Shown: positions 1-7,257, numbered from the stretch's first letter. The stretch: DNA of 12,655 bases from Mycobacterium sp. (GCA_025965815.1 JAOPWF010000178.1:1-12655), one strand, 5' to 3'. Program-made: numbers and translations. Notes: a model not told the origin generated them from the letters alone.

Positions 1-5
1 GAGGT

Positions 6-713
6 CTACGCCTCGGCGAAGTTGCGGGTGACCGCCGGGTCGACCGGGATGCCAGGGCCGGTGGTCGTCGAGACGACGACCTTCTTCAGGTAGCGGCCCT
101 TCGACGACGACGGCTTTGCCCGCAGGATCTCGTCCAGCGCGGCGCCGTAGTTCTCGGCCAGCGCATTCACGTCGAACGACGCCTTACCGATGATGAAGTG
201 CAGGTTGGCCTGCTTGTCGACGCGGAAGTTGATCTTGCCGCCCTTGATGTCTTTGACGGCCTTGGCGACATCGGGGGTGACGGTACCCGTCTTCGGGTTC
301 GGCATCAGACCACGCGGGCCGAGCACACGGGCGATGCGACCGACCTTTGCCATCTGATCTGGGGTCGCGATCGCGGCGTCGAAATCCAAGAAACCGCCCT
401 GGATCTTCTCGATGAGATCGTCGCTGCCGACCACGTCGGCACCGGCGGCAGTGGCCTCTTCGGCCTTGTCACCGACGGCGAACACCGCGACACGGACGGT
501 CTTACCGGTGCCGTGCGGCAGGCTGACAGTGCCGCGGACCATCTGGTCGGCCTTACGCGGGTCGATGCCGAGCCGGACCGCGACCTCGACGGTGGCGTCC
601 TGCTTCTTCGACGACGTCTCCTTGGCCAGCTTCGCGGCCTCCAGCGGCGTGTAGAGCCGATCGCGATCCACCTTCTCGGCGGCTTCGCGGTATGCCTTGC
701 TGTTCTTGCTCAT
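6..713 (-). CDS. rplA: 50S ribosomal protein L1
   Basis: This encodes ribosomal protein L1 (235 aa), which binds 23S rRNA at the mobile L1 stalk that helps release deacylated tRNA from the E site. In many bacteria L1 also represses its own L11-L1 mRNA. The L1 signature is complete at residues 127-145 ([19 protein letters not shown]), and the length is normal for the family. The ATG start at 711-713 is supported by an AGGAGA ribosome-binding site six bases upstream (complement of 721-726). The TAG stop is at 6-8, so the gene is complete. It is the last gene of the secE-nusG-rplK-rplA run seen here and lies 95 bases after rplK. Identification is very secure. Confidence 0.98.
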   Translation of the reverse strand: MSKNSKAYREAAEKVDRDRLYTPLEAAKLAKETSSKKQDATVEVAVRLGIDPRKADQMVRGTVSLPHGTGKTVRVAVFAVGDKAEEATAAGADVVGSDDLIEKIQGGFLDFDAAIATPDQMAKVGRIARVLGPRGLMPNPKTGTVTPDVAKAVKDIKGGKINFRVDKQANLHFIIGKASFDVNALAENYGAALDEILRAKPSSSKGRYLKKVVVSTTTGPGIPVDPAVTRNFAEA

Positions 714-776
714 TCTTTTCTCCTAGTCAGAGTTGTGGTGCAGTGATGATTGCTCGTCGCGCGAGCGCTCATCGGC

Positions 777-803
777 GGGCCGAAGCTGGCCCTCCCACGG
801 GAG
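777..803 (-). promoter_or_regulatory. Paired hairpins in the rplK-rplA spacer
   Basis: The 95-base spacer between the L11 and L1 genes holds two short perfect inverted repeats that share one base. One is CTCCC-GT-GGGAG (792-803) and the other is GGGCC-6 nt-GGCCC (777-792), read on the minus strand just after the rplK stop. There is no U-run, so a classic intrinsic terminator is unlikely. They could be an mRNA processing or stability element, or part of an L1 autoregulatory target. Function is inferred only. Confidence 0.3.
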
Positions 804-808
804 CCCGG

Positions 809-1243
809 TTACTGGACCGTGATCCCCATCGACCGGGCGGTGCCGGCGATGATCTTGGACGCGGCGTCGATGTCGTTCGCGTTCAGGTCTTCCTTCTTGG
901 TCTCGGCGATCTCACGCACCTGATCCCAGGTCACCTTGGCGACCTTGGTGATGTGCGGCTCGCCCGAACCCTTCTGCACACCGGCGGCCTTCAGCAGCAG
1001 CTTGGCGGCGGGCGGGGTCTTCAGGTTGAAGGTGAAGCTGCGGTCCTCGTAGACAGTGATCTCCACGGGGATGACGTTGCCGCGCTGGTTCTCCGTCGCG
1101 GCGTTGTACGCCTTGCAGAACTCCATGATGTTGACACCGTGCTGGCCGAGCGCAGGACCCACCGGCGGGGCGGGGTTGGCCTGCCCGGCCTGGATCTGCA
1201 GCTTGATCAGCCCGACGACTTTCTTCTTCTTCTTCGGGGCCAT
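809..1243 (-). CDS. rplK: 50S ribosomal protein L11
   Basis: This encodes ribosomal protein L11 (144 aa), which binds the GTPase-associated region of 23S rRNA, supports elongation-factor GTPase activity and is needed for RelA-type activation in bacteria. The N-terminal domain has the proline-rich segment [11 protein letters not shown] (residues 26-36). The C-terminal RNA-binding domain carries the L11 signature at about residues 110-141, ending in GTARSMGI. The ATG at 1241-1243 has a GAGGA ribosome-binding site on the minus strand about 12 bases upstream. The gene starts 18 bases after the nusG stop, so the two are almost certainly co-transcribed. Identification is very secure. Confidence 0.98.
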   Translation of the reverse strand: MAPKKKKKVVGLIKLQIQAGQANPAPPVGPALGQHGVNIMEFCKAYNAATENQRGNVIPVEITVYEDRSFTFNLKTPPAAKLLLKAAGVQKGSGEPHITKVAKVTWDQVREIAETKKEDLNANDIDAASKIIAGTARSMGITVQ

Positions 1244-1261
1244 GAGTGTTGGTGTTCCTCT

Positions 1262-2053
<792 letters not shown>

Positions 2054-2081
2054 TCATGGTCGTGGGGCGAGCGCGGTGCGG

Positions 2082-2516
2082 TCAGCCGAACACGAACATG
2101 ACAAGCTTGGCCAGGCCGAGGTCGACCAGGCCGATCAGCGTCACCATGAACGCCAGGAAAACCAGCACCACGGTGGTGTAGCTGACCATCTGCTTGCGGT
2201 TCGGCCAGATCACCTTGCGCAGCTCGGCAACGACCTGCTTCAGGTAGGTCCAGACGAAGGCCAACGGGTTGCGCGCAGACCTTCCCGGCCCGGACTGCTT
2301 CCTGCTGGTCTTCGGAGTGGACCCGTTTCCGTTCTTGCCGCCGGACGCGTCGGTCTCCGGCTTCGACTCGGTGTCGGTGTCCTCGACCGCTCCGCGCCGC
2401 GACCGCTTGCCGGTGGGACGCAGCGGGTGCGTCACGACGGCCGTCTGGCCGCGCGTGTCGTCGGTGACGTCAGCATCGCCGCCGTCGCCCACGGCGCTGT
2501 CGCGCTCGTCGCTCAC
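2082..2516 (-). CDS. secE: Preprotein translocase subunit SecE
   Basis: SecE (144 aa) is the small essential subunit that clamps SecY in the SecYEG translocon of the inner membrane. It is the single-membrane-segment form: residues 1-82 are hydrophilic and disordered-looking, with Asp, Ser, Thr and Lys runs. The conserved amphipathic helix and SecE motif follow at about 88-109 (VAELRKVIWPNRKQ at 96-109), then one hydrophobic segment at about 112-143. The start is GTG at 2514-2516 with GGAG six bases upstream. An ATG five bases further up is followed two codons later by TGA and cannot encode SecE. The long N-terminal tail is usual in mycobacteria. It sits between tRNA-Trp and nusG and is probably co-transcribed with both. 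Confidence 0.96.
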   Translation of the reverse strand: MSDERDSAVGDGGDADVTDDTRGQTAVVTHPLRPTGKRSRRGAVEDTDTESKPETDASGGKNGNGSTPKTSRKQSGPGRSARNPLAFVWTYLKQVVAELRKVIWPNRKQMVSYTTVVLVFLAFMVTLIGLVDLGLAKLVMFVFG

Positions 2517-2595
2517 CGCATGCTCCTTTTTTCGGGTCGTTCCGTGCTATCGGTGGTCACCCTCCAGTGTCCACCTTCCAGACTATTCAGTTGAG

Positions 2596-2668
<73 letters not shown>

Positions 2669-2671
2669 TCG

Positions 2672-2689
2672 AGGTTGGCAGGCCAACCT
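2672..2689 (-). repeat. Perfect 8-bp inverted repeat in the tRNA-Trp leader
   Basis: AGGTTGGC and GCCAACCT are separated by two bases, a perfect palindrome ending three bases before the 5' end of mature tRNA-Trp. In the transcript this would be a compact hairpin beside the RNase P cleavage site. As DNA it would be an operator-like site downstream of the putative promoters. The symmetry is seen directly; either function is inference. Confidence 0.4.
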
Positions 2690-2708
2690 GCACGCGTCCA
2701 GGGCTCAC

Positions 2709-2736
2709 ACAATTCGCGCGCTCCCCGTTCGGTCAA
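2709..2736 (-). promoter_or_regulatory. Putative promoter (proximal) for tRNA-Trp-secE-nusG
   Basis: On the minus strand, TTGACC (complement of 2731-2736) lies 16 bases upstream of AATTGT (complement of 2709-2714). Transcription would start near 2702, about 34 bases before mature tRNA-Trp. The -35 is close to the vegetative consensus; the -10 is weak. Confidence 0.35.
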
Positions 2737-2784
2737 TTGCGAACCGACGGACAGCGCGCTGTAGTGGGAAAACCCCGAGGTCCG

Positions 2785-2815
2785 AGTGTACATCGGCGAC
2801 GGTGTCAGATTCCAA
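2785..2815 (-). promoter_or_regulatory. Putative promoter (distal) for tRNA-Trp-secE-nusG
   Basis: On the minus strand, TACACT (complement of 2785-2790) fits the mycobacterial -10 pattern TANNNT. TTGGAA (complement of 2810-2815) lies 19 bases upstream, a rather long spacer. It sits in the hadC-tRNA-Trp gap, where a promoter is expected if the secE-nusG block is expressed separately from hadABC. Confidence 0.4.
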
Positions 2816-2867
2816 TTGCGCTCGTAGCGGCATCCGACGACCGGTCGGCCCGCGCGGCCAAACCCGT

Positions 2868-3338
2868 CTAGAGGAAGTCGATCTTGACGGAGCCGTCGCC
2901 CTCGTGACCCATCAGCGTGGTGAACGCCTCCATCACGACCTCGCCGTCGTCGTTGCGGCAGGTGTTCTTGGTGACGACGATGTCGGCGCCGAACCGCTCG
3001 TTCACCGACACCACCTCGAAGTCGCACCAGATCTTGTCGCCGGCCACGAACGGCTTGTGGTAGAAGAATTTCTGGTCGACCTGCACGATCTGCATGGTCT
3101 CCATGCCGACGTCGTGGACCCGGAAGAAGTCCTTCTGCACCACCAGCGCCATCACCGACGCAAAGGTCAGCGGCGCCACCAGGCCGTCGTGGCCCAGTTC
3201 GGCGGCCGCGGCGTCGTTGGTGCTGGCTGGATCGTCAGTCTTGATCGACTGGGCGAACTCTTTGATTTTGTCCCGGCCGATTTCGAAGTAGTCGTCGTAC
3301 TTGTGCGTCATCCCCCGAATGTCGACCTTGAGTGCCAT
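2868..3338 (-). CDS. hadC: (3R)-hydroxyacyl-ACP dehydratase subunit HadC
   Basis: HadC (156 aa) is the hot-dog-fold partner subunit that pairs with HadB to form the HadBC dehydratase of FAS-II, which acts on long meromycolyl chains. It shares the layout of HadA: an N-terminal segment beginning MALKVDIRGM, the LVAPLTF motif (residues 53-59), the segment around METMQIVQVDQ (79-89), KPFVAGDK (95-102) and RFGADIVVTKN (115-125). It lacks the Asp/His dehydratase pair, which is supplied by HadB. The ATG at 3336-3338 is three bases after the hadB stop, implying translational coupling. The protein ends at DGSVKIDFL, about ten residues shorter than my recollection of the M. tuberculosis protein, with a different tail. 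Identification is secure from motifs and context. Confidence 0.95.
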   Translation of the reverse strand: MALKVDIRGMTHKYDDYFEIGRDKIKEFAQSIKTDDPASTNDAAAAELGHDGLVAPLTFASVMALVVQKDFFRVHDVGMETMQIVQVDQKFFYHKPFVAGDKIWCDFEVVSVNERFGADIVVTKNTCRNDDGEVVMEAFTTLMGHEGDGSVKIDFL

Positions 3339-3341
3339 CCG

Positions 3342-3770
3342 CTAAGCCAGCTTCGCCGTTGCGACGGCGCGGCCGAAGATCTTCTTGCCGCCGGACGTGG
3401 CCGACAGCGCGATGGTCACCGACTTGTCCTCCGGATCGACAGACTTCACCCGGCCGTTGAACACGATTTCGGCACCCGTGCCGTCGTTGGGTACCGGCAC
3501 CACCGCGGTGAACCGGACGTTGTACTCGGTCACCGCCGCCGGGTCGCCGACCCACGAGGTGACGTAGCCGCCGCCGAGACCCATGGTGAGCATGCCGTGC
3601 GCGATCGCGCCGTCCAGCCCAACCATCTTTGCGGTCTCGTCGTCCCAGTGGATCGGGTTGAGGTCACCGGAGACGCCGGCGTAGTTCACCAGGTCCTGGC
3701 GAGTCAGCGGAATGACCTTCTCGGGGAGCGTGTCGCCCACCTTCACCGAGTCGAACTCACGCAGTGCCAT
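3342..3770 (-). CDS. hadB: (3R)-hydroxyacyl-ACP dehydratase catalytic subunit HadB
   Basis: HadB (142 aa) is the catalytic hot-dog subunit of the FAS-II dehydratase, removing water from (3R)-hydroxyacyl-AcpM during mycolic acid chain elongation. The hydratase-2 motif is intact: Asp36 and His41 lie in GDLNPIHWDDE (35-45), and AIAHGMLTMG follows. I chose ATG at 3768-3770, giving MALREFDSVK, because it reproduces the known HadB length and N-terminus. The open frame runs 14 codons further to 3812, but that extension lies inside hadA. The first 14 bases overlap the end of hadA. HadB forms HadAB with HadA and HadBC with HadC, matching the contiguous gene order. Confidence 0.97.
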   Translation of the reverse strand: MALREFDSVKVGDTLPEKVIPLTRQDLVNYAGVSGDLNPIHWDDETAKMVGLDGAIAHGMLTMGLGGGYVTSWVGDPAAVTEYNVRFTAVVPVPNDGTGAEIVFNGRVKSVDPEDKSVTIALSATSGGKKIFGRAVATAKLA

Positions 3771-4236
3771 CGTCAAAGCCCTCATCTCCGTCTCCCTCAC
3801 TACGCCCGGCAAGCGTGGTGTAGGTCTCCTGAACCGTTTCGCCGTCCTGATTGGTCACGATGTTCCTCGTTACGATGACGTCCGCCCCGAAGGCCCTTCG
3901 CAGGGAGTGCACGTACACGTGGCAGTAGAGCTTGTCACCGGCCTTGATGGGTCGCAGAATCTTCAGCTCCTGGTCGACCTGAACGACCTTTTCGTCCTTG
4001 ATGCAGATGTTCGCGTGGGCGAAAAACGCCGTCTGGGCCTGATAGCCGAACACGGAGATGAAGGTCAGCGGCGCCAGGATGGCGTCGTAGCCGAGGTCTG
4101 CGGCCGCCTTCTCGTCGAAGAACGAAGCGTCCTCATTCTTGACGGCCTCCGCGTACTCGCGGATCTTCTCCCGGCCCACCTCGTAATGGTCGGGATACAG
4201 ATAGTGCATCCCGACGATGTCATCGGACAGAGCCAC
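3757..4236 (-). CDS. hadA: (3R)-hydroxyacyl-ACP dehydratase subunit HadA
   Basis: HadA (159 aa) is the substrate-channel subunit that pairs with HadB in the HadAB dehydratase of FAS-II. It starts with GTG at 4234-4236 (VALSDDIVGM), as I recall for M. tuberculosis. Recognisable segments are YPDHYEVGREKIREYAEAV (14-32), LGYDAILAPLTF (48-59), VVQVDQELK and NIVTNQDGETVQETYTTLAGR. Residue 61 is Ser (codon TCC, complement of 4054-4056) in TFISVFGY. M. tuberculosis has Cys61 here, the residue that reacts with activated thiacetazone and isoxyl. The coding end overlaps hadB by 14 bases. The upstream neighbour is rpmG, 78 bases away, a conserved mycobacterial pairing. Confidence 0.97.
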   Translation of the reverse strand: MALSDDIVGMHYLYPDHYEVGREKIREYAEAVKNEDASFFDEKAAADLGYDAILAPLTFISVFGYQAQTAFFAHANICIKDEKVVQVDQELKILRPIKAGDKLYCHVYVHSLRRAFGADVIVTRNIVTNQDGETVQETYTTLAGRSEGDGDEGFDDGTA

Positions 4237-4275
4237 AGTTTCAGAAACCTACCTAGTCAGCCGGAGCAAACCATC

Positions 4276-4304
4276 ACCGGTTGGCGCGGTCGGCCCGCGC
4301 CGGT
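4276..4304 (-). promoter_or_regulatory. Hairpin in the rpmG-hadA spacer
   Basis: On the minus strand, ACCGG-CGCGG-(5 nt)-CCGCG-CCAA-CCGGT can fold into two stacked 5-bp stems with a four-base bulge, just after the rpmG stop. No U-run follows. It may be a partial terminator or processing site that sets the ratio of rpmG to hadABC mRNA. The fold is read from sequence; the role is inferred. Confidence 0.3.
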
Positions 4305-4314
4305 TCTTGGGGCG

Positions 4315-4482
4315 CTACCGCGACTCGCGGTGGGGCCGATGCGTCCCGCAGTTCGGGCAGAACTTCTTCAGTTCCAGCCGGTCCGGGTCGTTACGGCGGT
4401 TCTTCTTCGTGATGTAGTTACGGTGTTTGCACACCTCGCACGCGAGGGTGATCTTCGGCCGTACATCTGTACTCGAGGCCAC
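4315..4482 (-). CDS. rpmG: 50S ribosomal protein L33 (zinc-binding, C+ form)
   Basis: This is a 55-residue L33 of the large ribosomal subunit, read from GTG at 4480-4482 to TAG at 4315-4317. It begins [18 protein letters not shown]. Two CxxC pairs, Cys15/Cys18 and Cys42/Cys45, would bind a structural zinc ion, making this the Cys-plus (zinc-dependent) version. The sequence matches my recollection of M. tuberculosis RpmG2 almost residue for residue except near the C-terminus (THRPHRESR). It lies directly upstream of hadA and downstream of tRNA-Met, the same context as rpmG2. No strong ribosome-binding site is visible; a purine patch (GAGAG) lies about ten bases upstream. Confidence 0.96.
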   Translation of the reverse strand: MASSTDVRPKITLACEVCKHRNYITKKNRRNDPDRLELKKFCPNCGTHRPHRESR

Positions 4483-4520
4483 GTCAACTGCTCTCTTTCA
4501 CACTTCTCGTTGTTGTCTTG

Positions 4521-4594
<74 letters not shown>

Positions 4595-4627
4595 ATGGGG
4601 CACCGCCAGCCTGCTCGGCATCCACCG

Positions 4628-4700
4628 AGCCCCCTAACGGAATCGAACCGTTGACCTTTTCCTTACCATGGAAACGCTCTACCGACTGAGCTAAGGGGGC
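4628..4700 (-). tRNA. thrT: tRNA-Thr (anticodon GGT)
   Basis: This is a 73-nt cloverleaf on the minus strand. The acceptor GCCCCCT/AGGGGGC pairs fully, with discriminator T. The D stem is GCTC/GAGC, the anticodon stem TTTCC/GGAAA with loop ATGGTAA (anticodon GGT, complement of 4665-4667), and the T stem AACGG/CCGTT with loop TTCGATT. It is the first gene of the minus-strand block and is followed after 33 bases by tRNA-Met, the thrT-metT-rpmG2-hadA order of mycobacteria. Confidence 0.97.
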
Positions 4701-5027
4701 CTGACCCGCGCGAAGTGTCTCGTGGGCCTTAAAGAGGGTACAGCCTGCGCCTTTGCGGCACCAAACCGCAGGTCACTGTCGATCAAAGAGCCACGACCAC
4801 GCCCTCGGAGAACGGGGAGTCGTGCGGGTCGATACTTTCCGGCACTATTCCAGCCGGTAGGTCAAACACCGCAGAGGTATCGGTTGATTCCCCGGGCAGG
4901 TGACACCCGCGGCTTTCAGCTTCTGAAATGCGGAGAAATAGGTCTACGGGGCGTCACCGAACCGTCCAATCCTGCTGCGCTGTTCCCCGAGTCGCTTCGC
5001 TCTCCCCCGATCCGCCAGACTTGCGTC
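4701..5027. other. Divergent intergenic region between tRNA-Thr and the NYN gene
   Basis: This gap of about 330 bases separates the minus-strand tRNA/hadABC block from the plus-strand genes. It holds the putative tRNA promoter near 4735-4764 and must hold the promoter of the NYN gene, but I cannot point to a convincing pair of hexamers for the latter. An open frame extends the NYN gene upstream to 4722. It has no family similarity that I recognise and no start with a ribosome-binding site, so I do not treat it as coding. Confidence 0.5.
4735..4764 (-). promoter_or_regulatory. Putative promoter of the tRNA-Thr/tRNA-Met/rpmG/hadABC block
   Basis: On the minus strand, TACCCT (complement of 4735-4740) fits the TANNNT -10 pattern, and TTGGTG (complement of 4759-4764) lies 18 bases upstream. 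Transcription would start near 4728, leaving a leader of about 28 bases before tRNA-Thr. The placement is right for the block; the hexamers are only moderately good. Confidence 0.45.
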
Positions 5028-5918
5028 ATGACAGAGCCCGGTGCCACCCGCGTCGCGGTCTACCTCGATTTCGACAACATCGTCTTCTCCCGCTACGACC
5101 AGGTGCATGGCCGCAACTCGTTCCAGCGCGACAAGGCCAAGGGGCTGAAGAGCGAGGCACTGGCGGAGGCGACCGTCGACGTCGGGGCGATCATCGACTT
5201 CGCGTCGTCGTTCGGCACCCTGGTACTCACCCGCGCCTACGCGGACTGGTCCTCCGACATCAACGCCGACTACCGCGGTCAGCTGGTCGGCCGCGCGGTC
5301 GACCTGGTGCAGCTGTTTCCGGCGGCCGCCTACGGCAAGAACGGCGCCGACATCCGGCTCGCGGTGGACGCGGTCGAGGACATGTTCCGGTTGCCGGACC
5401 TGACCCACGTCGTCATCGTCGGGGGCGACTCCGACTACATCGCGCTCGCGCAGCGCTGCAAACGGCTGGGCCGCTACGTCGTCGGCATCGGGGTAGCCGG
5501 TTCGTCGAGCCGGTCGCTGGCCGCCGCGTGCGACGAGTTCGTCATCTACGACGCGCTGCCGGGCGTGCCGGTCTTCGTGCCGGAGACGCCGGCGGCCGAG
5601 ACCGAGAAGGCTCCGCCGAAGAAGCGAACCCGCCGCGCGAAGGCGCCGGAACCCGATGACGAGTCCGAACCGCCCGACCCGCAGCCCGCCGCGACCGGGC
5701 TGCTGCAGCGGGCGCTGCGGATCGGTCACGAGAAGGACGACGCGGACTGGCTGCACAATTCGGTGGTCAAGGCGCAGATGAAGCGGATGGACCCGTCCTT
5801 TTCCGAGAAGTCACTGGGCTTCAAGTCGTTCAGCGATTTCCTGCGCTCCCGCGGCGACGTCGTCGACCTGGATGAGAGCAGCACGACGCGGCTGGTCCGC
5901 CTGAAGGCCGAAGGGTAG
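5028..5918 (+). CDS. NYN-domain putative ribonuclease with C-terminal OST-HTH/LOTUS-like domain
   Basis: This 296-residue protein has two domains. Residues about 8-177 form a NYN (PIN-like) nuclease fold: YLDFDN (12-17, Asp14/Asp16), GADIRLAVD (106-114, Asp108 and Asp114) and VGGDSDY (131-137, Asp134/Asp136). These are the acidic residues expected to hold the catalytic metal. A charged linker (about 185-220, with KKRTRR) follows, then a winged-helix region (about 222-294, with GLLQRAL, KSLGFKSFSDFLR and RLVRLKAEG) that looks like an OST-HTH/LOTUS RNA-binding domain. ATG at 5028 is chosen because the fold begins right after it. No ribosome-binding site is visible, so leaderless initiation is possible. 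It probably cleaves RNA or processes tRNA; the substrate is unknown. The next gene starts 38 bases downstream. Domain calls are fairly sure; function is inferred. Confidence 0.85.
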   Translation: MTEPGATRVAVYLDFDNIVFSRYDQVHGRNSFQRDKAKGLKSEALAEATVDVGAIIDFASSFGTLVLTRAYADWSSDINADYRGQLVGRAVDLVQLFPAAAYGKNGADIRLAVDAVEDMFRLPDLTHVVIVGGDSDYIALAQRCKRLGRYVVGIGVAGSSSRSLAAACDEFVIYDALPGVPVFVPETPAAETEKAPPKKRTRRAKAPEPDDESEPPDPQPAATGLLQRALRIGHEKDDADWLHNSVVKAQMKRMDPSFSEKSLGFKSFSDFLRSRGDVVDLDESSTTRLVRLKAEG

Positions 5919-5956
5919 GGCGATAAAGCAGAATCCCGGACCAGGATGGAGTTCGC

Positions 5957-6499
5957 GTGACAGGACCACTTAACGGCACGGTCGCGCTGGTCACCGGCGC
6001 CAGCAGCGGCATCGGTGAGGCGACGGCGCGGGCACTGGCCGCCGAGGGCGCGATGGTGGCGGTCGCCGCCCGGCGCAAGGAACGCCTCGACGCGTTGGCG
6101 GCGTCCATCGACGGTCGCGTGCTGGCCATCGAGGCCGACATCACCGACCGGGCGCAGGCCGAGTCGGCGATCGAGCGCACCGTCGGCGAACTCGGCCGAC
6201 TCGACACGCTGGTGAACAATGCCGCTCTCCCCCACCTGCTGCGCGCTGCCGAGGACTCGCCACGCGGGGTGGCCGACGTCGTCAACATCAGTTCGACATC
6301 CGGACGGGTCATCAGCCCAATGGCGGCGGTCTACAACCTGACGAAGTTCGGCATCGGCGCGTTCTCAGAGGCGCTTCGGCAGGAGGTCACCCGCCGACAC
6401 GTTCGGGTGAGCCTGGTCGAACCCGGCGGGACCGCGACGGAGTTGGCGACGCACAACCGCGACGAGATCCTGGTGCGCCCCACCGAGCAGGAGGAGTGA
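5957..6499 (+). CDS. Short-chain dehydrogenase, internally shortened (probable pseudogene)
   Basis: This 180-residue reading frame is a classical SDR missing two internal blocks. Present are the NAD(P)-binding TGASSGIG (13-20), the acidic D61 region, NNA (87-89), catalytic Ser113, Tyr126 and Lys130 (YNLTK), and the VEPG segment. After NNA the sequence jumps straight to ALPHLL, omitting the glycine of NNAG and the helix-4 region with the NVxG asparagine, about 34 residues. After THNRDE it jumps to ILVRPTEQE, omitting about 37 residues of the C-terminal substrate-binding region. Adding these back gives the usual 250 or so. Both losses keep the frame. GTG at 5957 has GGAG five bases upstream. 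Loss of a catalytic-tetrad residue and of the helix that builds the dimer makes normal activity unlikely. Confidence 0.8.
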   Translation: MTGPLNGTVALVTGASSGIGEATARALAAEGAMVAVAARRKERLDALAASIDGRVLAIEADITDRAQAESAIERTVGELGRLDTLVNNAALPHLLRAAEDSPRGVADVVNISSTSGRVISPMAAVYNLTKFGIGAFSEALRQEVTRRHVRVSLVEPGGTATELATHNRDEILVRPTEQEE

Positions 6500-6513
6500 A
6501 GGCCGACACGCTT

Positions 6514-6519
6514 TAGTCT
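6514..6519 (+). promoter_or_regulatory. -10 element of a leaderless promoter for the metallo-hydrolase gene
   Basis: TAGTCT fits the mycobacterial TANNNT -10, and exactly six bases separate it from the A of the ATG at 6526. Transcription would therefore begin at or next to the start codon. There is no ribosome-binding site in the intervening GGGGCC, which fits leaderless translation, a common mode in mycobacteria. No clear -35 is seen. Confidence 0.55.
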
Positions 6520-6525
6520 GGGGCC

Positions 6526-7242
6526 ATGGCTACCTCGGACCGCCTGTACTTCCGCCAGCTGCTCTCCGGACGCGACTTCGCGGCCAACGACGTGGTCGCC
6601 CGGCAGATGCGCAACTTCGCCTACCTGATCGGTGACCGGGAAAGCGGCGACGCCGTGGTCGTCGACCCGGCCTACGCCGCAGGCGACCTCGTCGATTCCG
6701 TGGAAGCCGACGGCATGACGCTTTCCGGAGTGCTGGTCACCCACCACCACCCGGACCACGTCGGCGGCTCGATGATGGGCTTCGAGCTCAAGGGCCTCGC
6801 CGAGCTGCTCGAACGGGCCAGCGTGCCCGTGCACGTCAATTCGCAGGAGGCAAAGTGGGTCTCCAACGTCACCGGGATCGCGCCGAGCGACCTCACTCCG
6901 CACGAGCACGGCGACAAGGTCAGCATCGGCGACATCGAGATCGAGTTGCTGCACACCCCGGGCCACACCCCCGGCAGCCAGTGCTTCCTGCTCGACGGCC
7001 GGCTGGTGGCGGGCGACACGCTGTTCCTCGAGGGCTGCGGCCGCACCGATTTCCCGGGCGGCAACGTCGACGACATGTACCGCAGCCTGCAACAGCTCGC
7101 CAAACTGCCCGGTGATCCGACGGTGTTTCCCGGGCACTGGTATTCCGAAGAACCCAGCGCCGCGCTGTCCGATGTGCGCCGGTCCAACTACGTTTACCGT
7201 GCGAGCAACCTCGACCAGTGGCGCATGCTGATGGGCGGCTGA
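6526..7242 (+). CDS. Metallo-beta-lactamase-fold hydrolase, glyoxalase II-like (Rv0634c-like)
   Basis: This 238-residue protein is a complete metallo-beta-lactamase-fold hydrolase. The metal ligands are visible: THHHPDH (72-78) supplies the HxHxDH motif (His73, His75, Asp77, His78), followed by His147 in HTPGHTPGS, Asp164 in AGDTLF and His204 in FPGHWY. This is the full set for a binuclear site as in glyoxalase II. It resembles the M. tuberculosis protein annotated as a glyoxalase II near hadABC (Rv0634c). Mycobacteria use mycothiol rather than glutathione, so a thioester of another thiol is a more likely substrate than S-lactoylglutathione; this is inference. The ATG at 6526 is chosen from the leaderless promoter just upstream. 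The protein looks intact, unlike its left neighbour. Confidence 0.92.
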   Translation: MATSDRLYFRQLLSGRDFAANDVVARQMRNFAYLIGDRESGDAVVVDPAYAAGDLVDSVEADGMTLSGVLVTHHHPDHVGGSMMGFELKGLAELLERASVPVHVNSQEAKWVSNVTGIAPSDLTPHEHGDKVSIGDIEIELLHTPGHTPGSQCFLLDGRLVAGDTLFLEGCGRTDFPGGNVDDMYRSLQQLAKLPGDPTVFPGHWYSEEPSAALSDVRRSNYVYRASNLDQWRMLMGG

Positions 7243-7257
7243 TCCAGCAGTTTGCAG

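Noticed and set aside
3771..3812. 14-residue N-terminal extension of HadB
   Set aside because: The extension lies within hadA, and the shorter start reproduces the well-known HadB N-terminus (MALREF) and 142-residue length.
4276..4304. Riboswitch between rpmG and hadA
   Set aside because: The spacer is only 78 bases and shows just one imperfect hairpin, with none of the conserved cores of known riboswitches that I could recognise.
4722..5027. 102-codon N-terminal extension of the NYN protein
   Set aside because: The extension has no supported start or family similarity and would overlap the likely divergent promoter. The nuclease fold begins immediately after ATG 5028.
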